Position numbers and translations under genes: made by a program. A DNA stretch of 64,000 bases from an uncultured Bacteroides sp. (GTDB lineage Bacteria; Bacteroidota; Bacteroidia; Bacteroidales; Bacteroidaceae), in NCBI GenBank assembly GCA_949288715.1, contig CASELH010000022.1, positions 1 to 64,000 of the forward strand, read 5' to 3'. Below, in pieces: positions 8,000 to 19,400 of the stretch (its first letter is position 1; each line of letters starts with the position of its first letter). A model generated the notes under the pieces. The model saw only the letters and a list, made by a program, of their open reading frames with translations, searched no databases and was not told the origin of the DNA.

Positions 8000-8803
8000 A
8001 TGATGAAAACGATTTTATGGGCCATTTCAATCTGCCTGTTTGCACTTGATTTGTCTTCAAAAAGCACGAACAACTATCGCGCCGTTTACCACTTTGAATA
8101 TACGAAAGACAGCATCAATGCTACCAAAGAAAAAGACATCCTCTACTTGGAACTGTCTGAAAATAGTTCGCTTTGCTTCAGCTATTACACTTATTACAGC
8201 GACTCCCTGAGCAATACGCCCAATGGCCGGGCCGTATGGCGAAAACTCTTCTCGGCCGCCATCGCAAAAGATGGAACCAATGCCACATCTTTTCCTTATA
8301 AGCGCAGCAAATTCATGATAACCAAACGCTATGCATCCGACACCATACATGTCAAAGACGCCATTGACCAAGACATTTATGAGTACAGCGCCTCCAAGAG
8401 CGAGTTCCACTGGCAGCTGTGCGATTCTACAAAAACCATCAGTGGCTTTGAAGCCTACCGGGCTACTTGCAATTACCATGGCAGGGAATGGACGGTTTGG
8501 TACTCGCCCGACATACCTTTCAGCGATGGGCCTTGGGTGTTCTGCGGGCTTCCGGGACTGATTCTTGAAGCACACGACAGAGACTATTTGTTTACTTTCC
8601 ACTTGGTCGGGCTGATGTCCAACCCAGCACCTAAAAAGGACTGGCTGGGCAAAGGGAAAAAAACAGACCGGATTTCTTTCTTGAAGAAGAACTACCAATA
8701 CCTGAAAAATCTCAGTCTGATTTTTACTGCTGAAACAGGTATCGATGTTCCCCAACGTGAGGATACCCGCTACCTGGATGGATTGGAGCCGGATTTCAAA
8801 TAA
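8000..8803 (+). CDS. GLPGLI family protein
   Basis: 267 residues with an N-terminal signal peptide (MMKTILWAISICLFALDL). The family-naming motif GLPGLI is at residues 183-188, within PWVFCGLPGLILEAHD. GLPGLI proteins are secreted or periplasmic proteins of Bacteroidetes, usually encoded beside a TonB-dependent receptor with a carboxypeptidase-regulatory-like domain, exactly as here (8-bp gap). Their biochemical role is unknown; the pairing suggests an accessory to the receptor. Transcription likely starts near 7888 from a promoter overlapped by a palindromic operator. Confidence 0.85.
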   Translation: MMKTILWAISICLFALDLSSKSTNNYRAVYHFEYTKDSINATKEKDILYLELSENSSLCFSYYTYYSDSLSNTPNGRAVWRKLFSAAIAKDGTNATSFPYKRSKFMITKRYASDTIHVKDAIDQDIYEYSASKSEFHWQLCDSTKTISGFEAYRATCNYHGREWTVWYSPDIPFSDGPWVFCGLPGLILEAHDRDYLFTFHLVGLMSNPAPKKDWLGKGKKTDRISFLKKNYQYLKNLSLIFTAETGIDVPQREDTRYLDGLEPDFK

Positions 8804-8811
8804 ATCATGAT

Positions 8812-11394
8812 ATGAAGCTGTTATTTGCAATCCTATTGGCGGTGGCAATAAGTCTGGACGCTTTTGCGAGTAATCCTGTAACCGGCGCCGTCGTTCAAGC
8901 GTCCAACCGGTCACCGATAGCAGGCGCCAATGTCTTATTGAAAAACGCCGATGGGAAGCTATTGGCCTATGGGGTGAGCGATGCTAACGGGCGTTTCTCC
9001 ATTATGCTGCCCTCGGCCGATGAGCATCTGTCCATTCATGTCACGAAGATGGGCTATCGCATCTATTCCGCTCCCTTGGTGCTCGATGGCAAGCCTGTCG
9101 TAATAAGGATGGAAGAAGGCGCTTTCCAGTTGCAGGAAGTAGTTGTCGAGGCAGACCGCATACGGGAAAGCGGCGACACGGTGACTTATAACGTGGTCAG
9201 ATTTGCCCAGAAGCAAGACCGGACAATAGGCGATGTGCTGAAACGCATGCCCGGCATCGACGTGGCCAACAACGGGAAAATACAATATCAAGGCATAGAC
9301 ATCAACAAGTTTTACATTGAAGGCAACGACCTCTTGGGCGGGAAATACGGCATTGCGACCAACGGCATAGCCTACGACGACATCGGCGCCGTGGAGGTCA
9401 TGGAAAACCATCAGCCCATGCAGGTGCTTCGCGGACTGAGTTTCTCCGACCAGGCAGCCATCAACCTGAAGATGAAGAACAGTGCGAAAGCCACCTTTCT
9501 TGTGCACGGCACATTGGGCGGAGGCCGGTCCGAACAACCGAAAGGAGCACTCTGGCAAGGGGACATCTTCACCATGATGGTCACGGGGAAGTACCAGATG
9601 ATAACCACCTTCAAAGGAAACAACACCGGGCTGAGCCTTTCGGACCAGCTTCTGGACTTCACCTCTGAACGACCAGATGAGACATTGGACGGGTACACAG
9701 CTTTGTCAACCCCGGCTACTCCCAACTTGCAACGGAGCAGGAGCTACTTCAACCGCTCGTGGATGGTGTCTTCAAGCCACCTCCTCAAGACAAAGGGTGG
9801 CGGGGAATTCAAAGCCCAGATTGACTACAACCATGACCGCGTTTCCGCGCAGGGAGCAAGTTCAACGACCTATTTCCTGGAATCGGGCGACAAGATTGTT
9901 CTTAAAGACAAGAACTCGCTGTCACGCCGCAATGCCCTGAGCGGGAAGTTCTCTTACGAAGTCAATGAAAAGACCTGCTTCCTCAACAACACCCTATCGG
10001 CTGATGTTTCATGGAACGATTTGACGCTGAACACCACAGGCTCGTTGCCCAACACCCAGTCAGCCCGGATGCCGGAATATGCCGTAAGCAACCTACTGAA
10101 AGTAATCAAGCGCTTCGGCAACAACAAGCTGGTTACCTTCACCAGCCGCAACGAATGGAACTCTTTGCCCGAGAAGCTGACAGTAAGCCACGAGGGGCAG
10201 GATTACGGACAAAAGATAAAGCAACATGCCTTCTACACCGATGAGAGAGCCTCGCTGGGTTTTGTGTTCAACGAGGTACTCCTGTCTCTCGAAGCCGGAG
10301 CGTCCGGATACTTCAGGAAACTCGATACCAACCTGTTTGGCGTGGACAGGACGGATGTGACAGGGACAGAAGCGCTCACCACAGATTATCTGCGCGTCTT
10401 CGCTTCTCCGAAATTCGAGTGGAAGCATAAGAAACTGGAACTCACCTTGAACCTTCCGGTCAATCTGTATTCCTATTTCTTTTCCGGAGCCATAGGCAAC
10501 CGCACGGAGTTCTTCCTGTCTCCCTCGCTGGCGGCAAGGTTTCGCATTACGCCCAGAATGTCGTTCACCTTGCGGGGGAGTGCACGGCGCACTCCAGCAG
10601 CTTTGCACGACATTCACGATTCTTCCATACTTACCGATTACCGGTCGTTCAGCTCCGGGGTGGAAGATTACTACACCTCGTCCGGACAGTCCCTTTCCGC
10701 TTCCTTTAGTTATCGGAATGCCCCAAGCGGAATATTTGTGACGGCCATGGGAAGCTATGGATGGAACAAATCAAAATTCGGGACAGTGCAGAACGTGGTG
10801 GGCGATTACGTGTTCCACTCCTATCAATCACAACCGTCGGATTCGCGCAACGCAATGGCGTTTTTCAATGCAAGCAAGACTCTTGATTTTATGCGAGGCA
10901 CCATCGGGTTGAGGGGAATCTATAGCAGAATGGAAAACAACCTGTTGTCGCAAGGGCTTCCTACCGATTATTGCCATGACTCCTTCTCCCTGTCTCCTTT
11001 CATAAATGGAAACATATCCACTTATCTGAACTGGAATTTCCGGTTTACCTGGGATAAATCTTGGCTGAATATATCAGATATGCCCAATCGCAGTTCCGAC
11101 AACCTCATCTACTCAGGGAGCGTGACCATCACGCCCTGCCCTTTGATAACCTGGACAACAGGAGGCGAATACTATCGTAACCAGATAGAAGAAGGACGCT
11201 ACAAGAAAATGTTCATGCTGGACACCAAACTGACATTCAACATAAGCAAACGGATTGAGGTCTCCGCTTCTGTCACCAATTTGTTCAACAGAAAAGAATA
11301 TAGCTATACTTCATACGGCACTGTATCACAGTATGAACGTTCCAGCAAGCTCCGTGGGCGTGAATTTATGGTTTCAATGTACCTTAAGAAGTGA
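8812..11394 (+). CDS. TonB-dependent outer-membrane receptor (GLPGLI-associated)
   Basis: 860 residues. Signal peptide 1-20 (ends LDAFA), then a carboxypeptidase-regulatory-like beta-sandwich at about 22-105 (VTGAVVQASNRSPIAGANVL), a plug-like region (IGDVLKRMPGIDVANNGKI) and a long beta-barrel ending in a C-terminal aromatic-rich strand (REFMVSMYLKK). It is not a SusC: there is no SusD partner and the length is shorter. It is co-transcribed with the GLPGLI gene, and its stop lies 4 bp from the convergent TetR gene. The substrate cannot be read from sequence; regulation by TetR suggests a small-molecule response. Confidence 0.85.
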   Translation: MKLLFAILLAVAISLDAFASNPVTGAVVQASNRSPIAGANVLLKNADGKLLAYGVSDANGRFSIMLPSADEHLSIHVTKMGYRIYSAPLVLDGKPVVIRMEEGAFQLQEVVVEADRIRESGDTVTYNVVRFAQKQDRTIGDVLKRMPGIDVANNGKIQYQGIDINKFYIEGNDLLGGKYGIATNGIAYDDIGAVEVMENHQPMQVLRGLSFSDQAAINLKMKNSAKATFLVHGTLGGGRSEQPKGALWQGDIFTMMVTGKYQMITTFKGNNTGLSLSDQLLDFTSERPDETLDGYTALSTPATPNLQRSRSYFNRSWMVSSSHLLKTKGGGEFKAQIDYNHDRVSAQGASSTTYFLESGDKIVLKDKNSLSRRNALSGKFSYEVNEKTCFLNNTLSADVSWNDLTLNTTGSLPNTQSARMPEYAVSNLLKVIKRFGNNKLVTFTSRNEWNSLPEKLTVSHEGQDYGQKIKQHAFYTDERASLGFVFNEVLLSLEAGASGYFRKLDTNLFGVDRTDVTGTEALTTDYLRVFASPKFEWKHKKLELTLNLPVNLYSYFFSGAIGNRTEFFLSPSLAARFRITPRMSFTLRGSARRTPAALHDIHDSSILTDYRSFSSGVEDYYTSSGQSLSASFSYRNAPSGIFVTAMGSYGWNKSKFGTVQNVVGDYVFHSYQSQPSDSRNAMAFFNASKTLDFMRGTIGLRGIYSRMENNLLSQGLPTDYCHDSFSLSPFINGNISTYLNWNFRFTWDKSWLNISDMPNRSSDNLIYSGSVTITPCPLITWTTGGEYYRNQIEEGRYKKMFMLDTKLTFNISKRIEVSASVTNLFNRKEYSYTSYGTVSQYERSSKLRGREFMVSMYLKK

Positions 11395-11398
11395 TTGC

Positions 11399-11998
11399 TC
11401 ATTTCAGCAGTGCGTAGATAGCATCATAAGTTTGTTTCAGCTTATCAATGTCGCATCCGGTTTTAGTAAAAACTCCATGAAAAGAACGGCCTATATAGCA
11501 GTCCTCAAAAAGATAACTGAGAGCAACCGGGTCAACAGGGCTCTTGATTTCTCGGATAGAAATGGCGTTTTCAATAACAGATTTCCAGATTTGCAACTCT
11601 TCCTCATACCATTGGGCAGTTTGTGCTTTGAAATTCGGTATATAAGTAAGGGCCGAGTTCTCAATACGCATCAGAGCCTCATTGATGTTCGCAATGCCGA
11701 TGCCTGACAGCCGTTTCTGTTCGCTGTCCAGCGTTTCAATGAAATAATTATAAAACGAGCAAAGAGATAGTTTATAGGCATCGGGAACTGCCTTTACAGA
11801 CGATGCTCCATATACAAAAGTATGGACCACTTCTCTGAACAGACCTTCCTTATTCTTGAAATAATAAATCATGGACCCACGGCTTATTCCCATTTCTTTC
11901 TCCATGACACTGAAAGACACACGTTCATAAGGCAGGGTGGCGAATAGCCTGAATGCCTCCATTAGTATTCTTTGACGACTTATTTCTCCTTTACCCAT
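11399..11998 (-). CDS. TetR/AcrR family transcriptional regulator
   Basis: 199 residues. The N-terminal TetR DNA-binding domain is clear: SRQRILMEAFRLFATLPYER, then the helix-turn-helix MEKEMGISRGSMIYYFKNK at about 30-48. The C-terminal ~140 residues are helical and divergent, as usual for ligand-binding halves. It is convergent with the receptor operon rather than divergent, so its likely target is the distant operator palindrome at 7844. A weak minus-strand -7 box (TACCTCTG, 12,027-12,034) lies upstream. Confidence 0.85.
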   Translation of the reverse strand: MGKGEISRQRILMEAFRLFATLPYERVSFSVMEKEMGISRGSMIYYFKNKEGLFREVVHTFVYGASSVKAVPDAYKLSLCSFYNYFIETLDSEQKRLSGIGIANINEALMRIENSALTYIPNFKAQTAQWYEEELQIWKSVIENAISIREIKSPVDPVALSYLFEDCYIGRSFHGVFTKTGCDIDKLKQTYDAIYALLK

Positions 11999-12082
11999 AA
12001 ATGAAAAATATGACTTGCTCTTTATGCAGAGGTACTATGAATAAATGATTTGCCTCCCTTCAACGGCCTCGATAGGCAGCCT

Positions 12083-15000
12083 TCACTGGTCCGTCGGCGT
12101 TTCGTTCCGGGTGTTGCCCGCTTCTTGCTTGGCCACATACTCGCTGGGCGCCACGCCAAACCGTTTTTTGAAGGCCCGCGAGAAGTAGGAGTGCGTGCTG
12201 AAGCCCGTCATGTCGGCTATCTCGGACACGTTGTACTTGCCGTCTGCAATCAATTCGGCCGCCCGGTTCAGCTTGTAGGTGCGGAAGAAGGCGCTGGGAT
12301 TCTCGCCCGTCAGTCCCTTCACCTTGTAGTAGAACTTGGTGCGCGATATGTGCAACATCTCCGTCATGTGCATAATGTCCAGCTCGGGGTTGGACAACTC
12401 TTTCTCCATCAGCTGATACAGCTCGGTCATGAAGACGTTGTCCTGCGGCGACAGCATGTCTTCCTCGATGGTGTCGGTCTGCGTGGCGCGGGTCAGCAGG
12501 CTGCGCAGTTGTTCGCGGTTCTTCAGCTGCGACTTCACCAAGGCTTGCAGGAAGGTGGGGTCGAAGGGCTTGGTGACGTAGGCGTCGGCGCCCGTGTTCA
12601 GCCCCTCCACCTGGTCGTTGATGGTGGCCTTGGCCGTTACCAAAATAACAGGGATGTGGCACAGCTGAAGGTCTTCCTTGATGGAGCTGCACAGCCAGTA
12701 GCCATCTTTGCCGGGCATTACCACGTCGCTTATCACCAGGTCGGGCGCTTCCTCGGCCATGGCCTTCAGGGCACCCTCGGCATTGTAGCTGCACACCACG
12801 CGGTACTCGGTCGAGAGCAGGGCCTGCAGGTAGTGGGCCACCTCGGCATCGTCGTCCACCACGAGGATGGTGTAAGGCTTTTCCTCACCGTCTCCGGCTG
12901 CCGCACCGGGCGTGCCGGCCTGTGCCTCGGGCAGGGGGAAGGCTTCGGGCTGACGGGCAGCCTCGGCTGCGCGCTCGTCGGCGGCATAGGCTCCGTCGTC
13001 GGTAGGCAGAATGAAGGTGAACACCGTGCCCTTCTCCCCCTCCAGTTGTGCAGCCTTAAGGTAGCCATGGTGCAGCACGGCCAAGGCTCGAGCATAGTAG
13101 AGGCCAATGCCCGTGCCCCAGTTGTACACGCCTTTCTCGTTGTTGTTCAGCTGATAGTAGCGCTCAAATATCTTCTCCAGCTTGTCGGCAGGGATGGGTT
13201 CGCCGGTATTGGCCACCGATACCTGGGCATACTGCGTGGCGGTGTCGTCGTCCCTCAGGCGGAACTGCCGGGCCACGTCTTCGCGCGCCAGCACGTCGAA
13301 GGCCACCTTTATCTTGCCGCCCGCGGGGGTGAACTTCATGGCGTTGGACATCAGGTTGGCAAATATCTTGTCTATCTTGTCCTCGTCCAGCCACATGGTG
13401 AAGGTGTCTTCCAGCCCGTAGGTCAGCAAGGCGATGTTCTTGTTCTGGGCGTTGACGCGGAAGATGTCCGTCTGCCGCCTCAGCACGTCTATCAGGTCGG
13501 CTTGCTTCACCTGCAGCCTCAGGGTGTCGTTCTCCAGCTTGTTGAAGTCCAGCATCTGGTTCACCAGCTGCAGCATGCGGTTCACGCTGCGCTGCACAAT
13601 GCAAAGCAGGTTCTTGTCGTTGCCATCTATGCGCGGACTGTCGCACAGCTGGGCCACAGGGCCGGCAATCATGGTGAGCGGCGTGCGGAACTCGTGAGAC
13701 ACGTTGGCAAAGAAGCTCATGTTCATGCGGTTCACCCGCTGCTCCTGCTCCTTCTCCCTTTCGGCCTGGAGGGCTGCCGCCTTTTCAGCGCGGATGCGCC
13801 GCCAAGCCCTTACAAAGAGAGCGGCAATCCCTGCACAAGCCAGCGCATAGATGAGGTAGGCCCACCACGTGGCCCAGGGGGCAGGCTCCACACGCAGGCG
13901 TATGGAGTTTTCGGCCAGCACCACGCGCCGGTCGTTGTCCATGACGCGCACCTTGAAGTCGTAGTCGCCCGCCGGCAGGTTGGCGTAGTAAGCCTCGCGG
14001 TTGTTGTGTGCGTCAATCCAGTAGCGGTCGAAGCCCTCCAGTTTGTAGAAGTAGTGCACGCGCTCGTGCTCGCCGTAGTCCAAAGCCAGGAAGGAGATGC
14101 TGAAGCCATTCTGGTCATGCTTCAGCCGTATGTCGGGATTGTAAGACAACAGCTTGTCAATGCACCCGTCCCGCCCGGGGCGCACCAGGCGGTTGTGCAC
14201 CTTGAGGTTTTCGAACAGCACGGTGACGTCCCGCTCGGCGGGCACGCCGATAGGCTGGAACAGCGTCAGCCCGTGCGTGCCGCCAAAGGCCAGTGTCCCG
14301 TCAGCCAGATGGCACGAGGCACGGTCGTAAAACTGGTTTCCGCCAATGCCGTCGGCCTCATAGTAATTGGTGAAGCGGCCCGTGGCGCGGTCATACTTGC
14401 TCAGGCCGTAAAGGGTGCTGACCCACAGATTGCCCTGGCTGTCTTCCTCAATGCTCGAAATGTCCGAGCAAGCCGCCCCCGGCACAGCCTGCAGCCGCCG
14501 CGTGGAGGGGGTGTAGCGCAGCAGCCCGTTGGCCACGGTGCCTATCCACACCTCGCCTGCCGAGTCCTCGTACAAGGCCGTAGGGATGAACACCGAGCGC
14601 TTGATGGCCTCCTTCACCCCTGCGGAGTCCGGTGCCAGCGGCTGCAGTTCCCCCGTGCGGATGTCTATCTGCTGCATGGGCTTGTAGAAGGCAGCGGCCA
14701 GCATCTTGCCCTCCTTCTTCAGCGGCAGCAGGCCGGGGATGAAGGTAAAGCCCGAGCCTTGGCTCACGTCGAATGCCTTTATTGGCCGGAAATCCTTGTC
14801 GCCCGGCTTCAGCGTATATACATAGGGGGTGGCCGTGCCTATCCAGATGCCGCCCAGCGTGTCTCTGGCCATCGACATGGGCAGGTAGACGTTGTAGCGC
14901 GCCTCCACCTGCAGCCGGCCGGCTTGCCACCTGCACTTCAAAACCTCGTTACTGCTGGCAGTCATCCAGAGGTTGTCGTCGGCATCCACCAGCAACTGGT

Positions 15001-16207
15001 TCACGCGGATATCTTTCTGCCGGTAGTCGGCAAAGAGTTGCTGCATGTCTATCTTCACTATCTTGCGCCGCGCCAGGTCGTAGCGATACACCCCGTCGTT
15101 CAGCGTAGTGACCCACAGTATGTTGTCGGCCCCCGCCGCCAGCGACACCACCGACTTGTTGTGGAAGAACGTGCGCAGGTAGTTGTCGTTGTTAAAGCGT
15201 TCTTTATAGTGGTAGCACACGGCAAAGCCCTGGTCGGCCGAGCCAATCCACAGGTTCTCTCGCGAGTCGGTAAACATCCGGCTGATGCGGAATCCGGGCA
15301 CTTCAAAGGGGAAGCCTTCCTCATTCTGGGCCACCACCGTACCTTCTTCATAGTTATAGCAAAACATGCCGTGAGCCGACGTATTGAGCAGCAGGCAATG
15401 CTCGCCGTAGGGATGAATGACATTGATTTCGCTTTGCGACAGCACCGGGTGCCCGCTCAACGCCTCGGGCACCTCGGCAAAACGATGCGTGCGGGTGTCA
15501 TACACCATCAGCGTGCGCACGCCCGTAAGCCACAGCTTGCCGTCCGCCTGAAGGTGGTAATACCAAGGCCTGCCCTCCAGCGCGACAGAGTCCTTCAGCT
15601 GCCAGGTGTACGAGTCGTAGCAACGCAAGGCTGTGGGCGTCACCACCCACAGGTCGTTGTCCAGGTCTACAAAGCACTTGATGTTCATCTCCCCCTGCGG
15701 GTCGAGCTGCGGGATAACCTGTTCCATCTGCCCCGAGGCCGGATTGTACACCGACAGGTGAGTAATATAGTTCAGGAAGATGCGCCCGTCGCGGCTCTCC
15801 AGCAGCTGCTGGCCGTTGCGGTTGGGGGTATCAGTAGGCACATCGAGGAAATTGTCTTGGTCGGTATAACGGCACAGGCCGTTCACGGTAGAAATCCACA
15901 GCCTCCCCTGCGAGTCGCGCAGCATGTCTTTCACCTGATTGTCGGGCAGCGATGTCGGGTCTTCCGTGCAGAAGTATTGGTGGAATTCATATACATTATG
16001 CCTGTTCAGCCCGCGGAACGTGCCAATCCACACATGCCCTTGCTCGTCTTCGGCAAAAGCATTCACTTGCTGGTTGGACAGGTCGGTGGCAATAAGCGGA
16101 TTTTCGTCCACACGTCCTTGCCGGTCATCTTCCACCGGACGGCACGAGATGACAGTCCACATCAAAAAGAAAAGAGGCAATAATAAGAGACCGGTTGGTG
16201 CTTTCAT
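12083..16207 (-). CDS. hybrid two-component system regulator (HTCS)
   Basis: 1374 residues, one-protein phosphorelay of Bacteroides PULs. The signal peptide or lipoprotein signal ends near C22 (WTVISC). Periplasmic Reg_prop beta-propeller repeats cover about 30-690 (GLWISTVNGLCRYT-type units), then a Y_Y_Y domain (~690-760). One membrane segment lies at ~780-805 (YLIYALACAGIAALFV). The histidine kinase has its H-box at ~838 (NVSHEFRTPLTM) and ATPase N-box at ~952 (NLMSNAMKFTP). The receiver domain carries ILVVDDDAEV (~1113) and the phosphoacceptor DVVMPGKDG (~1159). A C-terminal AraC-type DNA-binding domain spans ~1265-1365. It is divergent from susC1, and repeat arrays that fit AraC-type binding stand before five promoters of the locus, including that one. 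Confidence 0.95.
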   Translation of the reverse strand: MKAPTGLLLLPLFFLMWTVISCRPVEDDRQGRVDENPLIATDLSNQQVNAFAEDEQGHVWIGTFRGLNRHNVYEFHQYFCTEDPTSLPDNQVKDMLRDSQGRLWISTVNGLCRYTDQDNFLDVPTDTPNRNGQQLLESRDGRIFLNYITHLSVYNPASGQMEQVIPQLDPQGEMNIKCFVDLDNDLWVVTPTALRCYDSYTWQLKDSVALEGRPWYYHLQADGKLWLTGVRTLMVYDTRTHRFAEVPEALSGHPVLSQSEINVIHPYGEHCLLLNTSAHGMFCYNYEEGTVVAQNEEGFPFEVPGFRISRMFTDSRENLWIGSADQGFAVCYHYKERFNNDNYLRTFFHNKSVVSLAAGADNILWVTTLNDGVYRYDLARRKIVKIDMQQLFADYRQKDIRVNQLLVDADDNLWMTASSNEVLKCRWQAGRLQVEARYNVYLPMSMARDTLGGIWIGTATPYVYTLKPGDKDFRPIKAFDVSQGSGFTFIPGLLPLKKEGKMLAAAFYKPMQQIDIRTGELQPLAPDSAGVKEAIKRSVFIPTALYEDSAGEVWIGTVANGLLRYTPSTRRLQAVPGAACSDISSIEEDSQGNLWVSTLYGLSKYDRATGRFTNYYEADGIGGNQFYDRASCHLADGTLAFGGTHGLTLFQPIGVPAERDVTVLFENLKVHNRLVRPGRDGCIDKLLSYNPDIRLKHDQNGFSISFLALDYGEHERVHYFYKLEGFDRYWIDAHNNREAYYANLPAGDYDFKVRVMDNDRRVVLAENSIRLRVEPAPWATWWAYLIYALACAGIAALFVRAWRRIRAEKAAALQAEREKEQEQRVNRMNMSFFANVSHEFRTPLTMIAGPVAQLCDSPRIDGNDKNLLCIVQRSVNRMLQLVNQMLDFNKLENDTLRLQVKQADLIDVLRRQTDIFRVNAQNKNIALLTYGLEDTFTMWLDEDKIDKIFANLMSNAMKFTPAGGKIKVAFDVLAREDVARQFRLRDDDTATQYAQVSVANTGEPIPADKLEKIFERYYQLNNNEKGVYNWGTGIGLYYARALAVLHHGYLKAAQLEGEKGTVFTFILPTDDGAYAADERAAEAARQPEAFPLPEAQAGTPGAAAGDGEEKPYTILVVDDDAEVAHYLQALLSTEYRVVCSYNAEGALKAMAEEAPDLVISDVVMPGKDGYWLCSSIKEDLQLCHIPVILVTAKATINDQVEGLNTGADAYVTKPFDPTFLQALVKSQLKNREQLRSLLTRATQTDTIEEDMLSPQDNVFMTELYQLMEKELSNPELDIMHMTEMLHISRTKFYYKVKGLTGENPSAFFRTYKLNRAAELIADGKYNVSEIADMTGFSTHSYFSRAFKKRFGVAPSEYVAKQEAGNTRNETPTDQ

Positions 16208-16257
16208 AACAGTACGGTTAGCTCGTTAGGTTTTCAGTCAAATTCTGTAATACTGTG

Positions 16258-16265
16258 CGAAAATA
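16258..16265 (-). promoter_or_regulatory. possible HTCS promoter -7 box
   Basis: CGAAAATA on the plus strand reads TATTTTCG on the minus strand, one mismatch to TAnnTTTG, about 50 bp before the HTCS start. Confidence 0.35.
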
Positions 16266-16303
16266 GTAATAATTCTGTCCCGATATGCTGCTTTACAGCA
16301 TTT

Positions 16304-16413
16304 TTTGAACAAATAGATAAACTTTTGAACACACAGGACAGCGCCGTTTGAACATACAGACAAGCATTTTGTATTTGGAGATAAGCCTCTTATTTATTAT
16401 TTTGTAAAATTTG
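16304..16413 (+). promoter_or_regulatory. TTTGAAC array and promoter of susC1
   Basis: Units begin at 16304, 16324, 16347 and 16368 (intervals 20, 23, 21). The middle two read TTTGAACACACAGGACAGC and TTTGAACATACAGACAAGC; the last is degenerate (TTTGTATTTGGAG). The -7 box (TA)AAAATTTG ends at 16413, so the last unit starts 38 bp before the aligned box, as at four other promoters. A small stem ATGCTG/CAGCAT followed by T6 (16285-16306) precedes the array. This is the divergent region between the HTCS gene and susC1. Confidence 0.7.
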
Positions 16414-16463
16414 CACGCCTAATAAACTAATTCTTTTAACCCAAAACAAACTGTATTACAAAC

Positions 16464-19400
16464 ATGAAAAGCAACTTGAGAAACACAAGTTTGAGAAGGC
16501 TGTTGGGAACAGCGCTTTTCTTATTGATGTGTGTCCCCTTTGCATTGGCCCAAAACCAGGTGAAGGTGACAGGTAAAGTAACTGACGACCTCGGCGAGTC
16601 CATGATTGGCGTCAGCATTCTGGAAAAAGGTACCACCAATGGCGTAGTGACCGACATCGATGGTAATTACACCTTGTCGGTCAACCAAGGGGCAACCCTC
16701 GTCTTTTCCTACGTAGGCTACGTGACGCAGGAACACGTAGTAAGCGGAGGCACCCTGAATGTCACCTTGAAGGAAGACACCGAAACCCTCGACGAGGTAG
16801 TAGTAGTGGGCTACGGTGTGCAGAAGAAAAGTGACTTGACAGGAGCCATTTCTTCCGTAAAGACGGCAGATATTGAAAACCGTACCATCACCCGCGCGGA
16901 AGAAGCCCTGCAAGGCAAGACGGCCGGCGTGCAACTGGTGTCGACGAGTGCGCAGCCCGGTTCTTCGCCCAGCATCCGTATCCGTGGTTACTCATCCAAC
17001 GGTACTTCCGACCCCTTGTATGTAGTAGATGGCCTGATTGTGTCCGACTTGAGCAGCATCGACCCCAACAACATCAAGAGCATGGAAGTTCTGAAAGACG
17101 CCGCCTCGGCTGCCATCTACGGTGCCCAGGCCGGTAACGGTGTGGTCTTGATTACAACCAAGACAGGTACCAAGGGAAGCAGCAGCATCACCTATGACTT
17201 CCAATATACCATAAACAGTCTTGCCAACCGCCCCAAGCTGATTAATTCACAGGAATCCTTGTCGCAACAGAAGGAAGTAAGCAACACCTTCACCGACCAG
17301 GATATCCAAAATCTCATTGACTCAGGCATTTGGGATGGTGAATCTACCACCGACTGGTACGACGTGGCCTTCACCAACTCGGCCATGCAACGCCACAGCG
17401 TCAACCTGCAAGGCGCCAACGACAAAGGGTCTTTCTACCTTTCGTTGAGCAACCTTTACAACGATGGTATCCTGCGGGGCAATTACGACACCTACCGCAG
17501 GCTGTCCATCATGCTGAATGCCGACTACAACATCAAGAAGTGGCTGAAAGTGGGTGTTACCGCCAATTATAACAAGTACACCACACGCCCCATCTCCGAT
17601 GGTAGCTCTAACTCCTCCTACGGCAGTATGATTTCGCGCATCATGACGATGAAACCTTATTGGCGTTCCACCTATGCCCCCGATGCGCTGCCTGCCCAAA
17701 TGCAGGGATTGCTCGACTCCGGCTACAACTTGTTTACCGATGAAAACGGCGATTACTACATGACATTAGGCGATGGAGAATCCGTACACCCGCAAGTAAA
17801 CCTGCGTAAGAGCAATATCAAGCGTTTCGGCAACTCCCTGAGCGGCACCCTTTACGCCAACTTCACCCCCTTCAAGGGCTTTACGTTCACCAGCCGCCTG
17901 GGCTACCGTGAGTCAAACGACAATTACTACCAGTATGACAATCTGTTCTACGGCTCATCCTCAGTTCTCAACCAAGACCAGAACGGCGCACAGCGCAACA
18001 ATACCTCTGTGACATACTACCAGTGGGAAAATTTCGCCAACTATACCACCACCATCGCACAAGACCATAACTTGTCCGCCATGTTGGGTATGTCTTTCAC
18101 CGAGACCAATACCACCTATGTACAGGCAGGCGTAGACAAGGTAGCTAAAGACGACCCGCTGTTCCAAGATGTATCTTACCCCGCAGGAACTGCCGCCAAA
18201 ACTGTGGCCGGTTACGACAACGTGGCCCGCAAGCTCTCTTACTTCGGCCGTTTGAGCTACGACTACAAGAACCGCTACATGGCCCAGTTCTCCATGCGTG
18301 CCGATGCTGCCGACTCCTCCATCCTGCCCATGAACAACCGCTGGGGTTACTTCCCGTCGGTATCGGCCGGCTGGGTGCTGTCCAACGAAAAGTTCTTCCA
18401 GGACAATAACAACACGCCCATCACTTTCGTCAAGCTGCGTGCCAGCTGGGGACAAAATGGCAGTACCAGCAACCTGGGGAATTATTCTTACTCCAACTCA
18501 CTGACCTCCAACTCTATCGGCTATTCCTACTATACCACACAGATGATCTATGCATCGCTGGCACGTCCCAACCAGGTTGCCAACAACGAGCTGAAGTGGG
18601 AAACCTCCGAGCAACTGGACTTAGGCTTCGACGTACGCGCATTCAACGACCGCTTCACATTGGGCTTTGACTGGTACAAGAAGAAAACCAAGGACTTGAT
18701 TGTATCCGAAATCACCATACCCTTCGAGGTAGGCAACTCTTCTGCACCCTTGAATGCCGGTAGCGTGGAAAACCAAGGTTTTGAAATAGAATTAGGCTGG
18801 AAAGACAAGCCCCACAAAGATTTCAGCTACTCTATTAATGCCAACCTGGCCACTTTGAAAAACAAAGTGACCTATTTGGACTCCAGAGTCAGCAACGGAC
18901 GCATAGAAGGTGCCACCCGCATTGCCGGTTACGGCAGCATCACAGCCTTCGAGGTAGGCCACCCCGTGTGGTACTTCCGCGGCTATGAAGTAGATCACCT
19001 GGACGATAAGGGCGCTCCGGTTTATGTAGACCAGGACAACAACGGCAGCATCGACGATGAAGACCGCGTGGAAATAGGCAAACCTATGCCGGACTTCACC
19101 TTCGGCTTGACAGCCAGCTTCAACTACAAGGACTTTGACTTCCTGATATTCGGCAGCGGCTCTATCGGCAACGATGCCTTCATGGCCTACGAATACCATG
19201 ACATCTCTTACACCCTGAAAGAGTTGTACGACCAGCGCTGGACGGCCGACGGCTCCACCAACCGCAAATATGCAGCCCCCACACAGACGGGTGTGGACAA
19301 ATACGCCATGTCCGATGCCTATGTATTCGATGCCTCCTATTTCCGCATCAAGCAAATCCAACTAGGCTACACGCTCCCGCAGAACCTCACCCGGAAAGCC

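Noticed and set aside
12050..16183. 1377-codon open frame on the plus strand opposite the HTCS gene
   Set aside because: It mirrors a clear multi-domain HTCS on the other strand. High GC at third positions removes stop codons from one antisense frame; the translation shows no domain or start signal.
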